The position numbers and the translations under genes are program-made. Under the pieces are notes generated by a model that did no database searches, had not been told where the DNA came from, and saw nothing but the letters and a program-made list of their open reading frames with translations. This document shows, in pieces, positions 1 to 11,924 of a stretch of 64,000 bases of DNA. Numbering within the stretch: the stretch's first letter is position 1; each line of letters opens with the position of its first letter. The DNA comes from Pleodorina starrii (lineage: Eukaryota; Chlorophyta; Chlorophyceae; Chlamydomonadales; Volvocaceae). The stretch is taken from NCBI GenBank assembly GCA_030267565.1, contig BRXU01000002.1, positions 1,178,001 to 1,242,000 of the forward strand, read 5' to 3'.

Positions 1-1578
1 GTCAGCCTGCGTAATATGTGAATGATACGCTCCATGTTTACTGTCAAATAACATCAGCCAATGCGCTTGCCGGAAGTAGAGCCCTAGCACTCAACTTAAC
101 CCGTACGGATTGAACGGGGCCCAGTCTTTGTATCAGTGGGCTCCAGGCCCCCGGAGGGGTACAGCCGGCGGGCCATTAATCCGGCCTGTCACTGCCTGTC
201 ACTCTTCGGCCAGGGAGGCCTCCACCCGGACCAGACAACACGAGCAGGCACGAGCTACCCGGCCAGGAATGAACGTGCGAGCCTCACCGGGGACAGACCG
301 TGAGCCGCTGCCACGTGGGACTTGATGGGCCTCTAGGCTCCCCATAGTGCTGCAAACTACTGACTGACCCACTACATACTAGGCCCATGCGCTGGCATGA
401 CGGTGATCCACGGGCTGCACCTGCAACCAGCAGAGGCATGTGCCCAGCGAGCCCCTGTCACGGTACTCCCGCACTCAAGACAGAAAAGCCGCTCGGATCC
501 AGTCGGAAAACACACGACTCCTGCACACGGTCACTTCACTTCCTGCATCTCACGTCACACACCGGCCATAGACCCCCGCCCACCGATATCAGGGATGCAG
601 ATGGGGGTCATTATTGCCCTCCATCCGCCCTCCATCCGCGCCGCCTTACTTCCATCCGCGCTGCCCAGTCCCACTCCACTGCAGTGCCCATTGCAGAGAC
701 GTCCACACATGCACACGCACATCACAGGAAGTCGCCGCCCGGAGCCGCATACACAGCAAAGCAAAACATACACTCGTCCCAAGATAGATCCGGCTACCCT
801 AGGCGCCTAGGGCACCTGGAGGCCCTGGGCCGCCTTGGGCTCCCTCCCGTGGTATCAACCCCGCATTGGTTTGGAAGATCGGAACAGAACACGGTCCGGT
901 TCATTGGAAACACACACACACACACAATGATGATGCTTGTCCGCTCACACCAGCACGTGCCGCGGGCTTGGCCCCCCTGACGGTACACACGCGCCCGTGT
1001 AAATTCAGTTCCGGGAGATGTGACGCGTTCCATTACCGTACTTTCCAATTTTGTCGGTTGTGTGCTCCCAAGTGAGGATGGAGTCCCGGGCAGGGTCAGC
1101 CAGGGTCTCGCAGCATGCACGGGGCGCAAAGCACCTCAGCGCCCAACACCGACGGCCTGCAGGACGCCTGCAGCCACTTCCACCCCTGCCTTCCATCACC
1201 CCACAACCGACCCTTCCCAGCCCGCCCTATTTATATGCAATGTGAGCCGTCCTACACATGCCGCCGTGATGCCAAATGCGCGTAACCACGCGAGCCTCCG
1301 CGCGCGGATAACCCGGCTGGACAAACCGGCGACACTTAGAGTGCATGGGACGTACATATACACGCACACATACACACGTACCCGCCACCGACACCCCGCT
1401 CGCAAGGAAGCACCCGCATGCCCACCCGCCCGATGTACGGTCTCCAGCCCCAACCAACCCCAACACACCCGCATGCCCAGTTGCCCGCCCGCCCGATGTA
1501 TCCAGCCCGCCTCAATCGATGCGAGTGTCGTCAGCGTCCGGGCCCGTGGCAGCTGCTGAGGCTCACTACCTCACTACC
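1..1578. other. No gene recognised; 3' flank of the WD40 gene
   Basis: I see no exon with family resemblance here. The open frames are short, rich in Pro, Arg, His and Thr, and overlap on both strands, as expected by chance in GC-rich DNA. A short CA tract lies at about 909-926 and mixed CACA/CGCACA runs at about 1355-1385. The stretch just left of 1579 should hold the 3' UTR of the minus-strand WD40 gene. I found no TTACA (TGTAA on the minus strand) in it. Confidence 0.6.
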
Positions 1579-4500
1579 TTACTTGCTGCTCCGAGGCGAC
1601 TGCACCGCCGGCGCTGCCGCACCCAGCGCCACGGTGTGGACTTCCGAGTCGCAGCACACCGCCAGCACTGGGGGGCTCGCCCACAGCGATGATGATGACA
1701 ACGAGGAGGAGGAGGAGGTCGAGCAGGAGGACTGTTGCTTCTGCAGCTGGGGAACGCCGACGACCTCCCCTCCGGCGGCGGCGCCGCCGCCGCCGGGGGG
1801 CTGGATCAGCGCCAGCGCGTGCACCGGCCGCTGAAACCGTACCGTGTACTGCAAGTCCACGTTGCCCGGCCCGTTCTGCGGGTGCGGTTGGGCGGCATGC
1901 AAAGGCACATGGGCGGTTGGCGGTTGGCGGTTGGCGCTGCGCAATTATGTGTTATGCGATTGTCGGAAGGAAGGAAGGAAGCGGGGAAGAGCAAGAGGCG
2001 GTTTGGTCATGCCACCTCGTCCCGCCCTGCTCTGTACCGATGCGGGGGTTGCCGCTTGCCGGCCCGGCCCAACCCATCCCCAGCTGCCTTCGCCAACTTC
2101 GTTTCGGACACGTCGCTGCAAGTCGACCGTCTTTCCAAACACCAACCCTTACCAGCTTGTACACCCGGACCACGGGCTTGGCGCCGCTGCCGCCCGCCAC
2201 CACCGTCCCCGCCGCCGGCCCCGTGCCGAAACGCGCCGCGTAGATGAGGCAGCCGTCCGTCTCGGGTTGCCACCAGGGCAGATTGCTGAGCAGGCGGCCA
2301 CTGCCCAGGTCCCACAGCTGCAGCGGGTTGCTGTTGCGCCAGCTGCCAGTCAGCACCAGACCCCCGGCGCCGCCGCCACCGCCGGCCCCTCCCGGCTGCA
2401 CATCCAGCGCGTCGCCGCAAATGTGCGGACCAGAGATGGAGCGCACTGATCTGCGGAACAAGGTAAGAAGGGCGCGGGGTGAGGAAGACGAGACGCGGGG
2501 TAAGGAAGACGAGACGCGGGGTGAGGAAGACGAGACGCGGGGTAAGGAAAGGGCAGCGAGCGAGCGGGCGGAGGGCGAGGTTTGGGCACGGCAGGCAGCA
2601 TGTGCAGGCGGAGGGCGAGGTTTGGGCACGGCCAGTGGGATAGGGGTAGGTTGCGATGCTGCGGTTGGGTTGAGGCGCGTAGGCGGGGAGGCGGGTGCGA
2701 CGCAGCCATCCGCCCCGCATCAGCTCCTGCAGAGTCCAGGGGGACAAAAAATGATACCGCAGCGGAGACGGAGACGGCGTTAGCGAACGGACCCAGGGGG
2801 TCCCCTACCGGGTACCGCCCCGCCAAGGAAAGGCCGGCCGGGACCCGCAGACACGGACACGCGCCGAACGCACACAGTGGCACGTACCTGTGTACCCGCA
2901 TGTCCCACACCAGCACCCGGTTATCCCAGCCGCCAGACAGCAGGATCTGAGCGGGTGCGGGGAGGGGGTGCGGGGCAGGTGTAGGAGGCAGAGGTAGGGA
3001 GGTGTTGGGGTTATGAACGTTTGATGAAAAAGTGTTACAGTCCGAACAGGCCGGGCAGGCGGGGCCCAGGGCCTGCCAGCCCCTCCCGGCAGCGCCCCAC
3101 GTCTGAAAGAGGCAGCTCTCGCGCCCCTGCAGTGCCCTTACAGTGCCCCTGCAGTGCCCCTACAGTGCCCCTGCAGTGCCCCGACACGCACAGGGCTCAG
3201 CCCCGCCTCCACCTCCAGCTCCCGAGTCTGACGGCTCTCGCCCGACGTCGCCTTCTCATTCCCTGACTGCGGCTTTGGGTCTCCGCCCACCCACCCACCC
3301 CCGCCCACCCGCCCGCCCACCCACCCGCCCGCCCGCCCACCTGGGGGTCATTCGGCTGCCAGGCAAGGCTGAAGACGCAATTGGTGTGGCCCGTGGTGCT
3401 GACGCCGTCGCCATGGTCGAGAGTGCGACTCAACGAGCAGGTGCCCTCGTCGTACACCCGTACGACAGTGTCTGAGCCGGCGGAGGCAAACATCTGCACA
3501 GGAGCGGATCGGATCGGAGCGGAGCAGATCACGCGGATCACGGGCCCCGGGGCAGGCTGTGGGTTGGGTCGCCAACGGCCGTGGACGAGCATGCCGCCAG
3601 AAACACGTGGCGACCAGACGGATAATCCCAAAGCAGTCCGCTCATCCATCCACCTATCCATCCATCTAGCCAACTATCTATCCGTCCATCTGTTGCCACC
3701 AGCCATTCCGCGCGGGTGACGGCCCGCCCCCTTCCAGAGTACCAGTACCAGGAAATCAATGGCGGCCAACCCTTCCCACAATCTCGCGCCCTGAACGCTG
3801 CAGCCACCACCACCCACCGCAACCAGTACCAATGCCGCATCGCCCTTCAAACAAACAAATCCCACCCAGAAGCAAGCAAGCAAGCGAGCAAGCAAGGAAG
3901 AACGGCACGGACTGCCGTCCCGCCCCGCCCCTCCCCGCCCGGCTCCGACCCGCGCGCCGCGCCCCAACCGCCCCCCCTCACCGCCCCATCCGGCCGCATC
4001 GCCAGCGTGTTGATCCGGTTGCCCTCCTCCGTGTTCACGTGCACCACACGCCTGGTGCCCACGTGCAGATGCACAATGGCATCACCCTGGGTGCGTGCCG
4101 CCCGGGTCACGAACAGGGGGCACAGCCCAGGCCAGGCCAGGGAATCAGCTGCGAGGACTTTTTGAAAAGATGCCAGTACAGCCCAGCCCAGCCCTGCCCA
4201 GGGGAGCTACCGTATTGCCGTATGCCGTACAGAGTACGGGGTTTCCCGGCGGTTGGCACACAGCACGCGAAGGCCAGGGTTCCCGGGGCCCCGTGACTCA
4301 ACCGCGCGCAACTCAACAGGTGCGTGTGGATACAGTAATGCAGCCTCTTGCCCCGCTGCTTGGTCAGATGGACCGAACCCCGGATCGAATCGAGTGGGCA
4401 GCAACACGGATATACGATGTGGATGTCCTTGGGATCAGGAACCATGTGGTTCTGGACCCGTGCACATGCAATCCAATGTGCACACGCATCCATACGCATA

Positions 4501-5941
4501 ACACACGCACACGCATCCATGCACATACACACATGCACACCCATCCATGCACATACACACGCACGCACACGCATCCATGCGCACATACACACAGCACACG
4601 CACCTGGGCAGCCAGCAGCAGGTTCTGCATCCTGCTGGCCCGCAGGTCGGGTCGGAAGCACACCGACGTCACAACGCCCTCGCCGTAGCTACCCAGGAGC
4701 CCGCCGGTGGTGGTTAAGGCGCCGCTGCCGCGGCGCGCCACGGTGCCGGGCCGGCCGGCGGCGGCTAAACTGCTGCTGCCGGCCAGCTCGGATATCCGGA
4801 TGGTGTCCATGCGCTCCAGGGTGTGGGGGTTCAGGAGCTGCACGGAAGCACCGCACCGGGGCCAGGAGTGACATCATGCGCGACGATGGGGTTCGGCGGT
4901 TTTTCAGGGCCAGCCAGCAGCTGCTCGTCAAAAGGCGAGTTCGCCTGAATCCGCAGATATTTGTGGCTCTCAAAAATTCTGGGTCGTGTAAGAAATGCTT
5001 TGTAATTTGTGGAAGTTGGCAAGTTCGGGGCGGATAGGACTGGAACGGCGCGCGGAAGCAATGCAAGCTCGAGCGTCGGACGGCCGTTGACCGGAGCGCG
5101 CACCTGGACGGTCCCATGGCGGCCTCCAACAGCAAGCATGTTGCCGGCGGATGATGAGGCTATGCATAGCGCTTCAGAATTCGGCCCCAGCTGTGTGCTT
5201 TGAAGGGGTTGCTTAATGTCCCCGTAGGTTACGTTCTGCACCCAGTAGCCGACATTTGGGGTGTTAGAAGCTGGAGATGCGGCATTTATTCAAGCTTTGC
5301 GGGGGCGTCGATTGTCGGGCGTAGGTCCGAGTGCCGTCAGAAAAAGCTTGCATCCGCACACCAAATGTCCGACACTGCCCCGGCCAAACCAGAGTCGACC
5401 CGGCGTCGTCCGCGCTCAGCGTTGCTTGACGGAGTGTACGATTGCCATATGCCGCGCTTGGTCCATTACCCAATGCGAGTCGGTCGAGCGGGTCTCCCGA
5501 CCCGTCCGCTTACCCGCTGTTTGGACCGGAGCGGATACTGCTCCTCGTCGTCGTCATTCCGACTTTGCCTCCAGCGTTCAAGTGCCTCTGCTTCCGATGC
5601 TGTCAATGCGTTTTTAAAAGTGAACGATTTGCCAATGTCTTCTGCTGCCCTGCGCCCGAATCGAGAGTTGGTGAAGGTAAACGAGTATGATAGGTTCTTC
5701 ATAATTGACGTAAGCTAGCAAATACATGTTGGCGCACTGTGCCCAGGAATTATTCAGTCAACCCGCTTTTCGGAAACGGGAAACGGACATACGCTACGAC
5801 AACCAACACGAACGCGACTTACTGTCCTCCGTCGTCAACGTAATCGTCAGCGTCATCTATGTCTTCGTCTCTGGCTATAGGGAATGAAGCCGGAGACGGT
5901 CCCTTGCTGACGCGACTGAGGCCCGCGCGCGACGCAGACAT
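1579..5941 (-). CDS. WD40-repeat protein, unknown role
   Basis: Spliced minus-strand gene of about 545 aa. Exons that I can join in frame: 5941-5823 (ATG at 5941), 5649-5514, 5235-5104, 4968 to about 4870, 4837-4604, 4086-3982, 3493-3341, 2946-2888, 2450-2153, 1875-1579 (TAA). The N-terminus is Ser/Arg-rich, then acidic (DEDIDDADDYVDD). WD signatures follow: FASAGSDTVVRVYD, LLSGGWDNRVLVWDMR and LTGSWR with LQLWDLGSG. Between the last two lies GPHICGDALDVQ, which I associate with one conserved WD40 subfamily but cannot name. The C-terminus ends in a Ser-rich tail after QLQKQQ. The protein is probably a cytosolic or ciliary scaffold, but that is inference only. One junction, between the exon ending near 4870 and the one starting at 4837, cannot be joined in frame by a normal intron (see findings). 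No signal peptide or membrane segment is visible. Confidence 0.8.
2746..2794 (+). repeat. Dispersed intronic element A, copy 1
   Basis: A 49-bp stretch containing GATACCGCAGCGGAGACGG then GCGTTAGCGAACGGACC lies in an intron (2451-2887) of the WD40 gene, antisense to it. It is identical over 49 bp to 16854-16902 in a PAN2 intron, so it is a repeat and not chance. Confidence 0.85.
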
Positions 5942-7682
5942 GATGGATTCGAACAAGCACTCAAGCAGTCGCTAAGGCAGAGGTGCAAAGGTTACACGCT
6001 ATGCAATGTCCCCAATGCCCAGAACCTTAAATTTCGATAATTTCCGTACCGTTCCTTGTACGGCATGTACTGAGCCAGGCGCCATGGAAGACACAAGAGC
6101 AAGGAGAGGTGCATTTTACGCAGAGAGCCGATCGTAAGGGATGGATGGTCAACTTGCTGATATCTCTTGTCAACATACTTTATGGCGACCCCTGCTGGGA
6201 AAGCGTGGCGTGTGGAAGGTGTACTGAGACCTGAACTCAAGAGGGCGCCCAGACACCCACTTCCCTATTACGGAAACGATGAACCTGCTCAGACGTGCAG
6301 CGATCCCAGCCGTAAGAAGTGGCTGAAAGAGCCAAAGTTGAGGATCAACTGTGGCTCAAAATAAAGGGGGGGCCTGCCGAAAGCCCGGTGCATGTTCAGG
6401 GCGCGCCGTGTTGAGGTGTCCCAGCAGCCCCAGCTACCGAAGCCTATGTGTCGGGGGGCTACCAGCAGCCCCAGCTACCGAAGCTACCAAATCTCGTGCC
6501 CTGAACATGCAAAGTACCCAGAACAGACAACGTAGAACAGTTTCCGGCCAGAAGGCGCCAGAAGCGTTACGGTTACGGGGCAGTAGGCGTACTGGCGCAC
6601 ATACACCTTGGCGCGCCTTACTAATCGTTCACCGCACGCAGTGCCACAGACTGACAGACACCATGGCAGGGCACGCTTGGAAGGCAGAAACGGCCGGGGC
6701 GCTGAAGGTCAATTGCCAGCCACCTTGAACTTTGCAATCTGGCCATTGGTGTGGGCGATCCCAAGCTTAGCAGGTACCGCGCATATGACAAACCTAACAG
6801 ACCATGTTGGTCGCCTCGGGGGCCCGGAAGCCCCAGAGCATTCAGAGCATCAGTTGCCATGTGCGGCGTTCTCTAATCGGCCTAATCAGTGTGAAAAGCG
6901 TCGCACCGGCGTCAACTTGCGGCATGGACAGCCTGGGACCCCAGACGCCTGTGACGCTTGCAACACTTGGCCCGCGCCCCATGTCCCCATCCGGAAGTGA
7001 GTCGCCGTGGCTAAAAAGGAGGGGTGTCAGCTCCCCCCTGGCGTCTCGGAGGGGCCACCGTGAGCTTCGGTGCTGCCCTGTGCTCAGCAGACGTCCGGTA
7101 CTGACGGTGAGGGGGCCCCAGGAAGTTAACAACCCCGTTTTTGGGTATGGGAAAGGGCGGGCTAGCGGGCGACCTTCACGTCAACGGTGGAACACAAGTA
7201 TGACTGGCCACAAACCTTATGCTGCCCGCACAAAATATATGCTGGAAGCCCCGACACGCTCGCTGTGGTCCCTGCGTATTCCCTTTGATCCCATGATGTG
7301 ATCGACCCAAGGGCGCGAAAAGAGCTTTTTCTTGGATGCTCCAGAACCGACAGGGGTAGGACACCCTGCCCGTCTCTTGGGTGCCTGGGTTACATCGCCA
7401 CTGCCCGTAATTACATTGTGTCCCGTCCCATTTTAGAATAAATTTAGGCCTGATCCGACAGCGCTAGGGGAGAAAAAGCCCGCTACCGCGAGAGCACATG
7501 TGATCTATGGCGCGTACGAACGACCATTAGAAGTTGCCCTTCTACATTCTACATTCTTATTTACCAATTCGCGACATTGCAGACACGTACATTTCGCACT
7601 CTGACGTAACTGTTATTCGCCGAGCTATCGCCGCTCGCTCAAACAGCGCAAGCTGAGCCAACAGCGTCGCCGGTCAAACGCA
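5942..7682. other. Divergent intergenic region between WD40 and ANK-WW genes
   Basis: This 1.7-kb region must hold both 5' UTRs and promoters. I see no exon with family resemblance. It is lower in GC than the genes. The one structured feature is the small inverted-repeat unit at 6390-6510, listed separately. Confidence 0.6.
6390..6510. repeat. 121-bp unit with 13-bp inverted ends and internal tandem copies
   Basis: GCATGTTCAGGGC at 6390-6402 is repeated exactly in inverted orientation as GCCCTGAACATGC at 6498-6510. Between them, CAGCAGCCCCAGCTACCGAAG occurs twice in tandem (about 6421-6441 and 6462-6482). The size and ends resemble a miniature inverted-repeat element. I did not find a clear target-site duplication. 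Confidence 0.5.
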
Positions 7683-10600
7683 ATGGCCAGCAGCCGTCTG
7701 CTGAGCCTCTGCCTTGTTGCCGCAGTCCTCTGCGTTGCCACGGCAAAGGTCAATGTCAAGCTAACTGATAAGCTCGTGGAGCTCCTTCGGAAGGTCCGTA
7801 ATGTCGCCTCCACCCAAGGCGCCAGCAGCGCAACTCCTTTCCCTGCTCTTGCGCATTAATGACATCATAGTATTCAGATCCAGCATGATCACAGCGCTTG
7901 TGCGCGTTGATGCTGTGGTTACAGCTGTCTAACGATGAGGGTCTTTTGAACGGAAAGCCTAGTCTTTTAAAGAGCCTTACCGGTTGCAATTTAAAATTGT
8001 TTCCCCCAGAAACAATTGGAGGGAATTGTCGAGGAGCTGCAGCGGGATGGCATTGACGTGAACCAACCCGATTCAAAGGGCCGCCTCCCGATTGTGGAGG
8101 CCGTGCGGACAAAGGAGCTCAAGTTCGTGGACGCCATGCTGCAGTACGGCGGCCTGGCCAAGTCTAAGGATCCCGCCACCGGCGCCACGCCCCTCCACGT
8201 CGCCTTCCAGCAGAACCAGCATCAGGTACGGCATGCGAAACGCCCACGAATCCCGCACCTCCGCGAAACGCGTAACCGCACCCCCCGACCCATTTCAATA
8301 CTGCCTAGGAGCGCTTGAAGACTCCCATGCACCTTTCCATGTAAACCCCCTCAGCACCGTGGTGCAAGGGTCATCGGCGCAAACACACTGCTGTTTGCCT
8401 TTTGCCACCGGCGAGCCCAGTTACGGAGGAACGCATCGCTGCTGCACCACCCACGCGGCCGTGTGAGACTCTCGTTTGGCATTGTTCCTCACTCCTCATC
8501 CACCGCGCCTCGTCACTGCTGCCCCAGATTGCGAAGCTGCTGCTCCAGTACGGCGCGGACGTGAACGTGGAGGACAAGTCCGGCAAGAAGGCCCGCGAGT
8601 TTGCGCCCTCGAAGGAGATCCGCGACCTGATTTCCGCCTATGACAAGGACGGCGCGATGGCTTTCGAGGACCCGCCGGGCACCTGGACCAAGCAGGACAA
8701 GGGCGCCAGTAAGTCTGTGGCTGTGGCTGCAATGGGGCGCCACCAGCCACCGCACATCCGCCCTGTGCCTCCTTTCCTGCGAGCGCCCGGCCCTCACAGC
8801 GTATGCATGGAGAACCGTCCCCGCCCTGCCCCATGTGGGTTCCTGTCGGGTCTGCCCGTCGTGCGTGCGTCATCTGCCTGCTCTCCGCCCTCCCCCCCCC
8901 GCCCGTGCCGCAGAGGACGAGTACTGGTTCAACGGCAAGACGGGCGAGAGCCGCTGGAACGTGCCGCCCAGCTGCGCCTGGCAGCGGATTGACGTGCAGG
9001 GCCACCCCATCAAGTACGTCAACGCCATCACCGGCCAGGAGATCAACACCGTGCCCCCGGTGAGCAGCCCGCGACTGCCCGGTCAGGGCCCTGGATGGTC
9101 GTGTCGTGCAAGTCCGGATGAGGTGCACAACTCCCCCATGCTCACCTGTTCTTTTTGCTTGCACACCGAGGGAGGGTTAGAGCGCCTTATCATGGCGAGA
9201 TGGGGACGGAGGAAGGGTTAAGCGCTTTAGCGAGGCTAGGGCTTAGGTATCCGTAGGAGCTGCATGGCTACACACTTGCGCGCTGCGCTGATCGAACCGA
9301 CCGGTATCACTTTTCTTGCCCTGCTCTGCAGTCGCTCGCGTGGGTCAAGGTGAGGTCGAACGGCCAGGAGTTGTACTACAACTTCGCTGTCAACATCTCC
9401 CAGGTGCGTGGCGCCGCTGGATTGCACACGCACCACCGAGCCCGTGCTACATCCCAGGATATGAGTGCGGTGTGGGTGGCATGTCGGTCTCCCAAGGGGG
9501 AAGCTTGAGAGCCGAGCGGCGATCCGGGGGGCCGTGCGGGCCTCATACTGGTGGTGGTGGGGGGCACAGCGACGTCCCCCTGGTCGCGGTCATCCGCCTG
9601 CCGTCTGCTGGACTCTCATAATCTGGCGCTGGAGAGACGTAAACCGATTGCCCACGTGCCCCCCTGGCGCCCCCCTGGGGACCCCCCTGGCGCCCCCTCG
9701 CAGGTTGAGGTTCCCCAGGAGGTCCCCAAGGAGATGCTCGCGGACATCGAGAAGAACGTGAACGCGCGCTGGTAGGGCGGGGGCGGGTGCCAGGGTCTTC
9801 TGAGCCTTTGGTTTTACACGTGTCAGCGGCCGGGGCTCGGCCATCTGTGTATAGTGCCGATAATAAAAAACCGCGCGCTGGTTGCTTCGGGCGTTGGCTT
9901 GTGTGTTCCAGGCCCTGGGGGGAAGGGTACAGCCTGGCTGCAGAAGGGAGAAGAGGATGTGGAGCTCGCCGGATTGGCGCGCCATGCTGCCTGGTTGCCT
10001 TTGCCGCCTGCCCTCCTGTCCTGCCCTGTCGTGTCCCGCCATGTGCGCACACGCTGCGCCGACCCACCAACCGCCTGCCGTCTCCGGTCAGGACCGAACA
10101 AAATCCCTCTCCTGCGACGGCCCCCCCCCCCCGCAGGCACAACGAGAAGACTGGCGCGTTCAGCTGGACAGACCCGACCTACAACAGCGCCTGGCGTGAG
10201 CTGACCGATGAGGGTGGGTCGGTCGACGGACTCTCTCTGGGCGATCGTGCGCCGTGCCCCTCCTCCAGCTCGACCCGTTTCCCCCGGGGCTTAACGACGC
10301 GGATTGTGGATTGTGCCCCCGTTGCAGAGACCGGCAACCCTTACTGGTACAACATCGAGACGGGCGACAGCGTGTGGGATATGCCCAAGGACATGGAGTG
10401 GAGCAAAGTCCCTGACGAGGAGACGGGGTAAGCGATTGTTTTTTGGGGGTGCCGGGTGGGGTGGTCATGGACTCTCATCATGACCCAAGCGTGCCACATC
10501 ATCATCCCCATCATCATCATCATCATCATCATCCCCATCATCATCATCATCATCATCATCCAAGCATGCTGCAGAAGTACAGAGGCTCATAAGTACAGCG

Positions 10601-10877
10601 GAACCTCCTTGGCCCAGAGGAACCTCCTTGCCTTCGTGCCTTGGCACCGGGCGGAGAGAGAGCCCCGTGTGCTTGACTCCAGACAGACTTGCCGTTGGAC
10701 AGAACCAGAGCAGAGCCACGTTCTTAACTTGTGTTGTACGGTCCCATGGCCCCACCTTTCTCCCGCTGCCTTCATTATGTCTGTAGCCAATTCTACTTCC
10801 ACAACCGCGCGACGCTGGAGAGCACTTGGGAGGCGCCGGACCACCTGGCCTGGGTTCGCCACGATTCCGACCTCTGA
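7683..10877 (+). CDS. Secreted or ER-routed ankyrin + tandem WW protein
   Basis: Nine exons, all in phase, 353 aa: 7683-7793, 8010-8225, 8528-8708, 8914-9059, 9332-9403, 9704-9771, 10137-10213, 10328-10427, 10787-10877 (TGA). Residues 1-21 are a clear signal peptide (MASSRLLSLCLVAAVLCVAT, then A|K). Residues about 38-160 are about three ankyrin repeats (TPLHVAFQQNQ, KLLLQYGADVNVEDKSG). From about 160 to the end come six WW-like units of roughly 30 residues. The pattern W...G..YW.N..TG.S.W..P is clear in units 1, 4, 5 and 6 (EYWFNGKTGESRW, WWHNEKTGAFSW, YWYNIETGDSVWDMP, FYFHNRATLESTWEAP). Units 2 and 3 lack the second Trp. WW domains bind Pro-rich ligands, so a Pro-rich wall or ER partner is possible, but that is inference. 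I know no named homologue. Confidence 0.85.
10498..10561 (+). repeat. (ATC)n microsatellite
   Basis: Trinucleotide run in the last intron of the ANK-WW gene, interrupted by two CCC triplets. Confidence 0.95.
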
Positions 10878-11924
10878 ACGGCGTTTGCGGATAGTAGAGC
10901 GCTAGAGGCTTTCGTGCAGCAGTGGTCAAGCTCTGCTGCGCCCGAGGTCAGGCCCTGAGCTGAACCCCCCCAGGGGCCGTCGTGTCTGTTGGATGCGTTA
11001 CAGAAATGAATACGATGGTGGCCGCGGGTCAGCGGAGGGGGTTTAGGGTTCCGTGATCTGGTCACATTAGTCACATAGGATGTTTGTGCGTGTTATCACC
11101 ATGGTCGGCCTTTGTTGGACTGGACTGTGGCAATTGGATAGGCAAGGACTTTGTCCTTGGTGTAATGGGAGGGGATTGCTGGCCTGACTGGGTGGTTTGG
11201 TTTTAGGGCGCTGCAGATGGATGGCGTTGTGGAGTCCACGACGCGTTCACGATGCTGAGGTGTCTACGTGCGGGTCACCTGGGCTGTAGCCTAGAGTAGA
11301 GCAGCTAGGCTAGGATAGCTGATAGCTGCCACGTAGGGTGCCGGCTTTGAGTCCTTTCCGGCGGTGAATTCCGCCGTGGGTGGAGCCGGCGACAGTGCAG
11401 CTCTCAGCCCTCACTCTGTAAGAGCCCTTGTTCAGAATGGCGCTTGCTAACTCCACCTCGGGTGTTGCGTGAATGAGGAGGTTGGCGTAACACACATGAA
11501 CAGAAAATGAACACAGGGAGCAGCTCGAAGTTTTACGACAGCACTTCTGCACAACGCAGCCTTGCACGTCAAAACGTCCGCCGTGCGTGTCGACGCACAG
11601 GGTCGTTTACCGTTGCGATATCATTCACCCACCAAATCATCAGCGGTGGCCATCCGAAAAGTAATATATCCCTTCATGCTGTTAATGCCGTCTCGACCAG
11701 TATGCTGCTAGGGCGGCTGCGCAAACTTCAATAACCAGGACAGTAATACCCCAAGTTTTCTATAATTTGCCTGATGGCGTGTTTCATGTTTGCGTTACCG
11801 GTTTAAGACAAATGCTTCTCGCCTTTCCAAGGAAGGCCGCAAGAGCTGACTGTTTTGGAACAGCCGGCTGTCATTGAGCAAGGACGGTGTGCCCGGCTGC
11901 AGCCGGCCCGGCGAACGTGATAAA
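10878..11924. other. 3' UTR of ANK-WW gene and 5' flank of PAN2
   Basis: No coding exon is recognisable. The TGTAA at 11161 marks a probable 3' end for the ANK-WW transcript, leaving about 760 bp for the PAN2 promoter and 5' UTR. Both genes run in the same direction. Confidence 0.6.
11161..11165 (+). terminator. TGTAA poly(A) signal, ANK-WW gene
   Basis: TGTAA is the known poly(A) signal of volvocine algae. It lies 284 bp after the stop codon at 10877, a normal 3' UTR length for this group. Confidence 0.6.
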
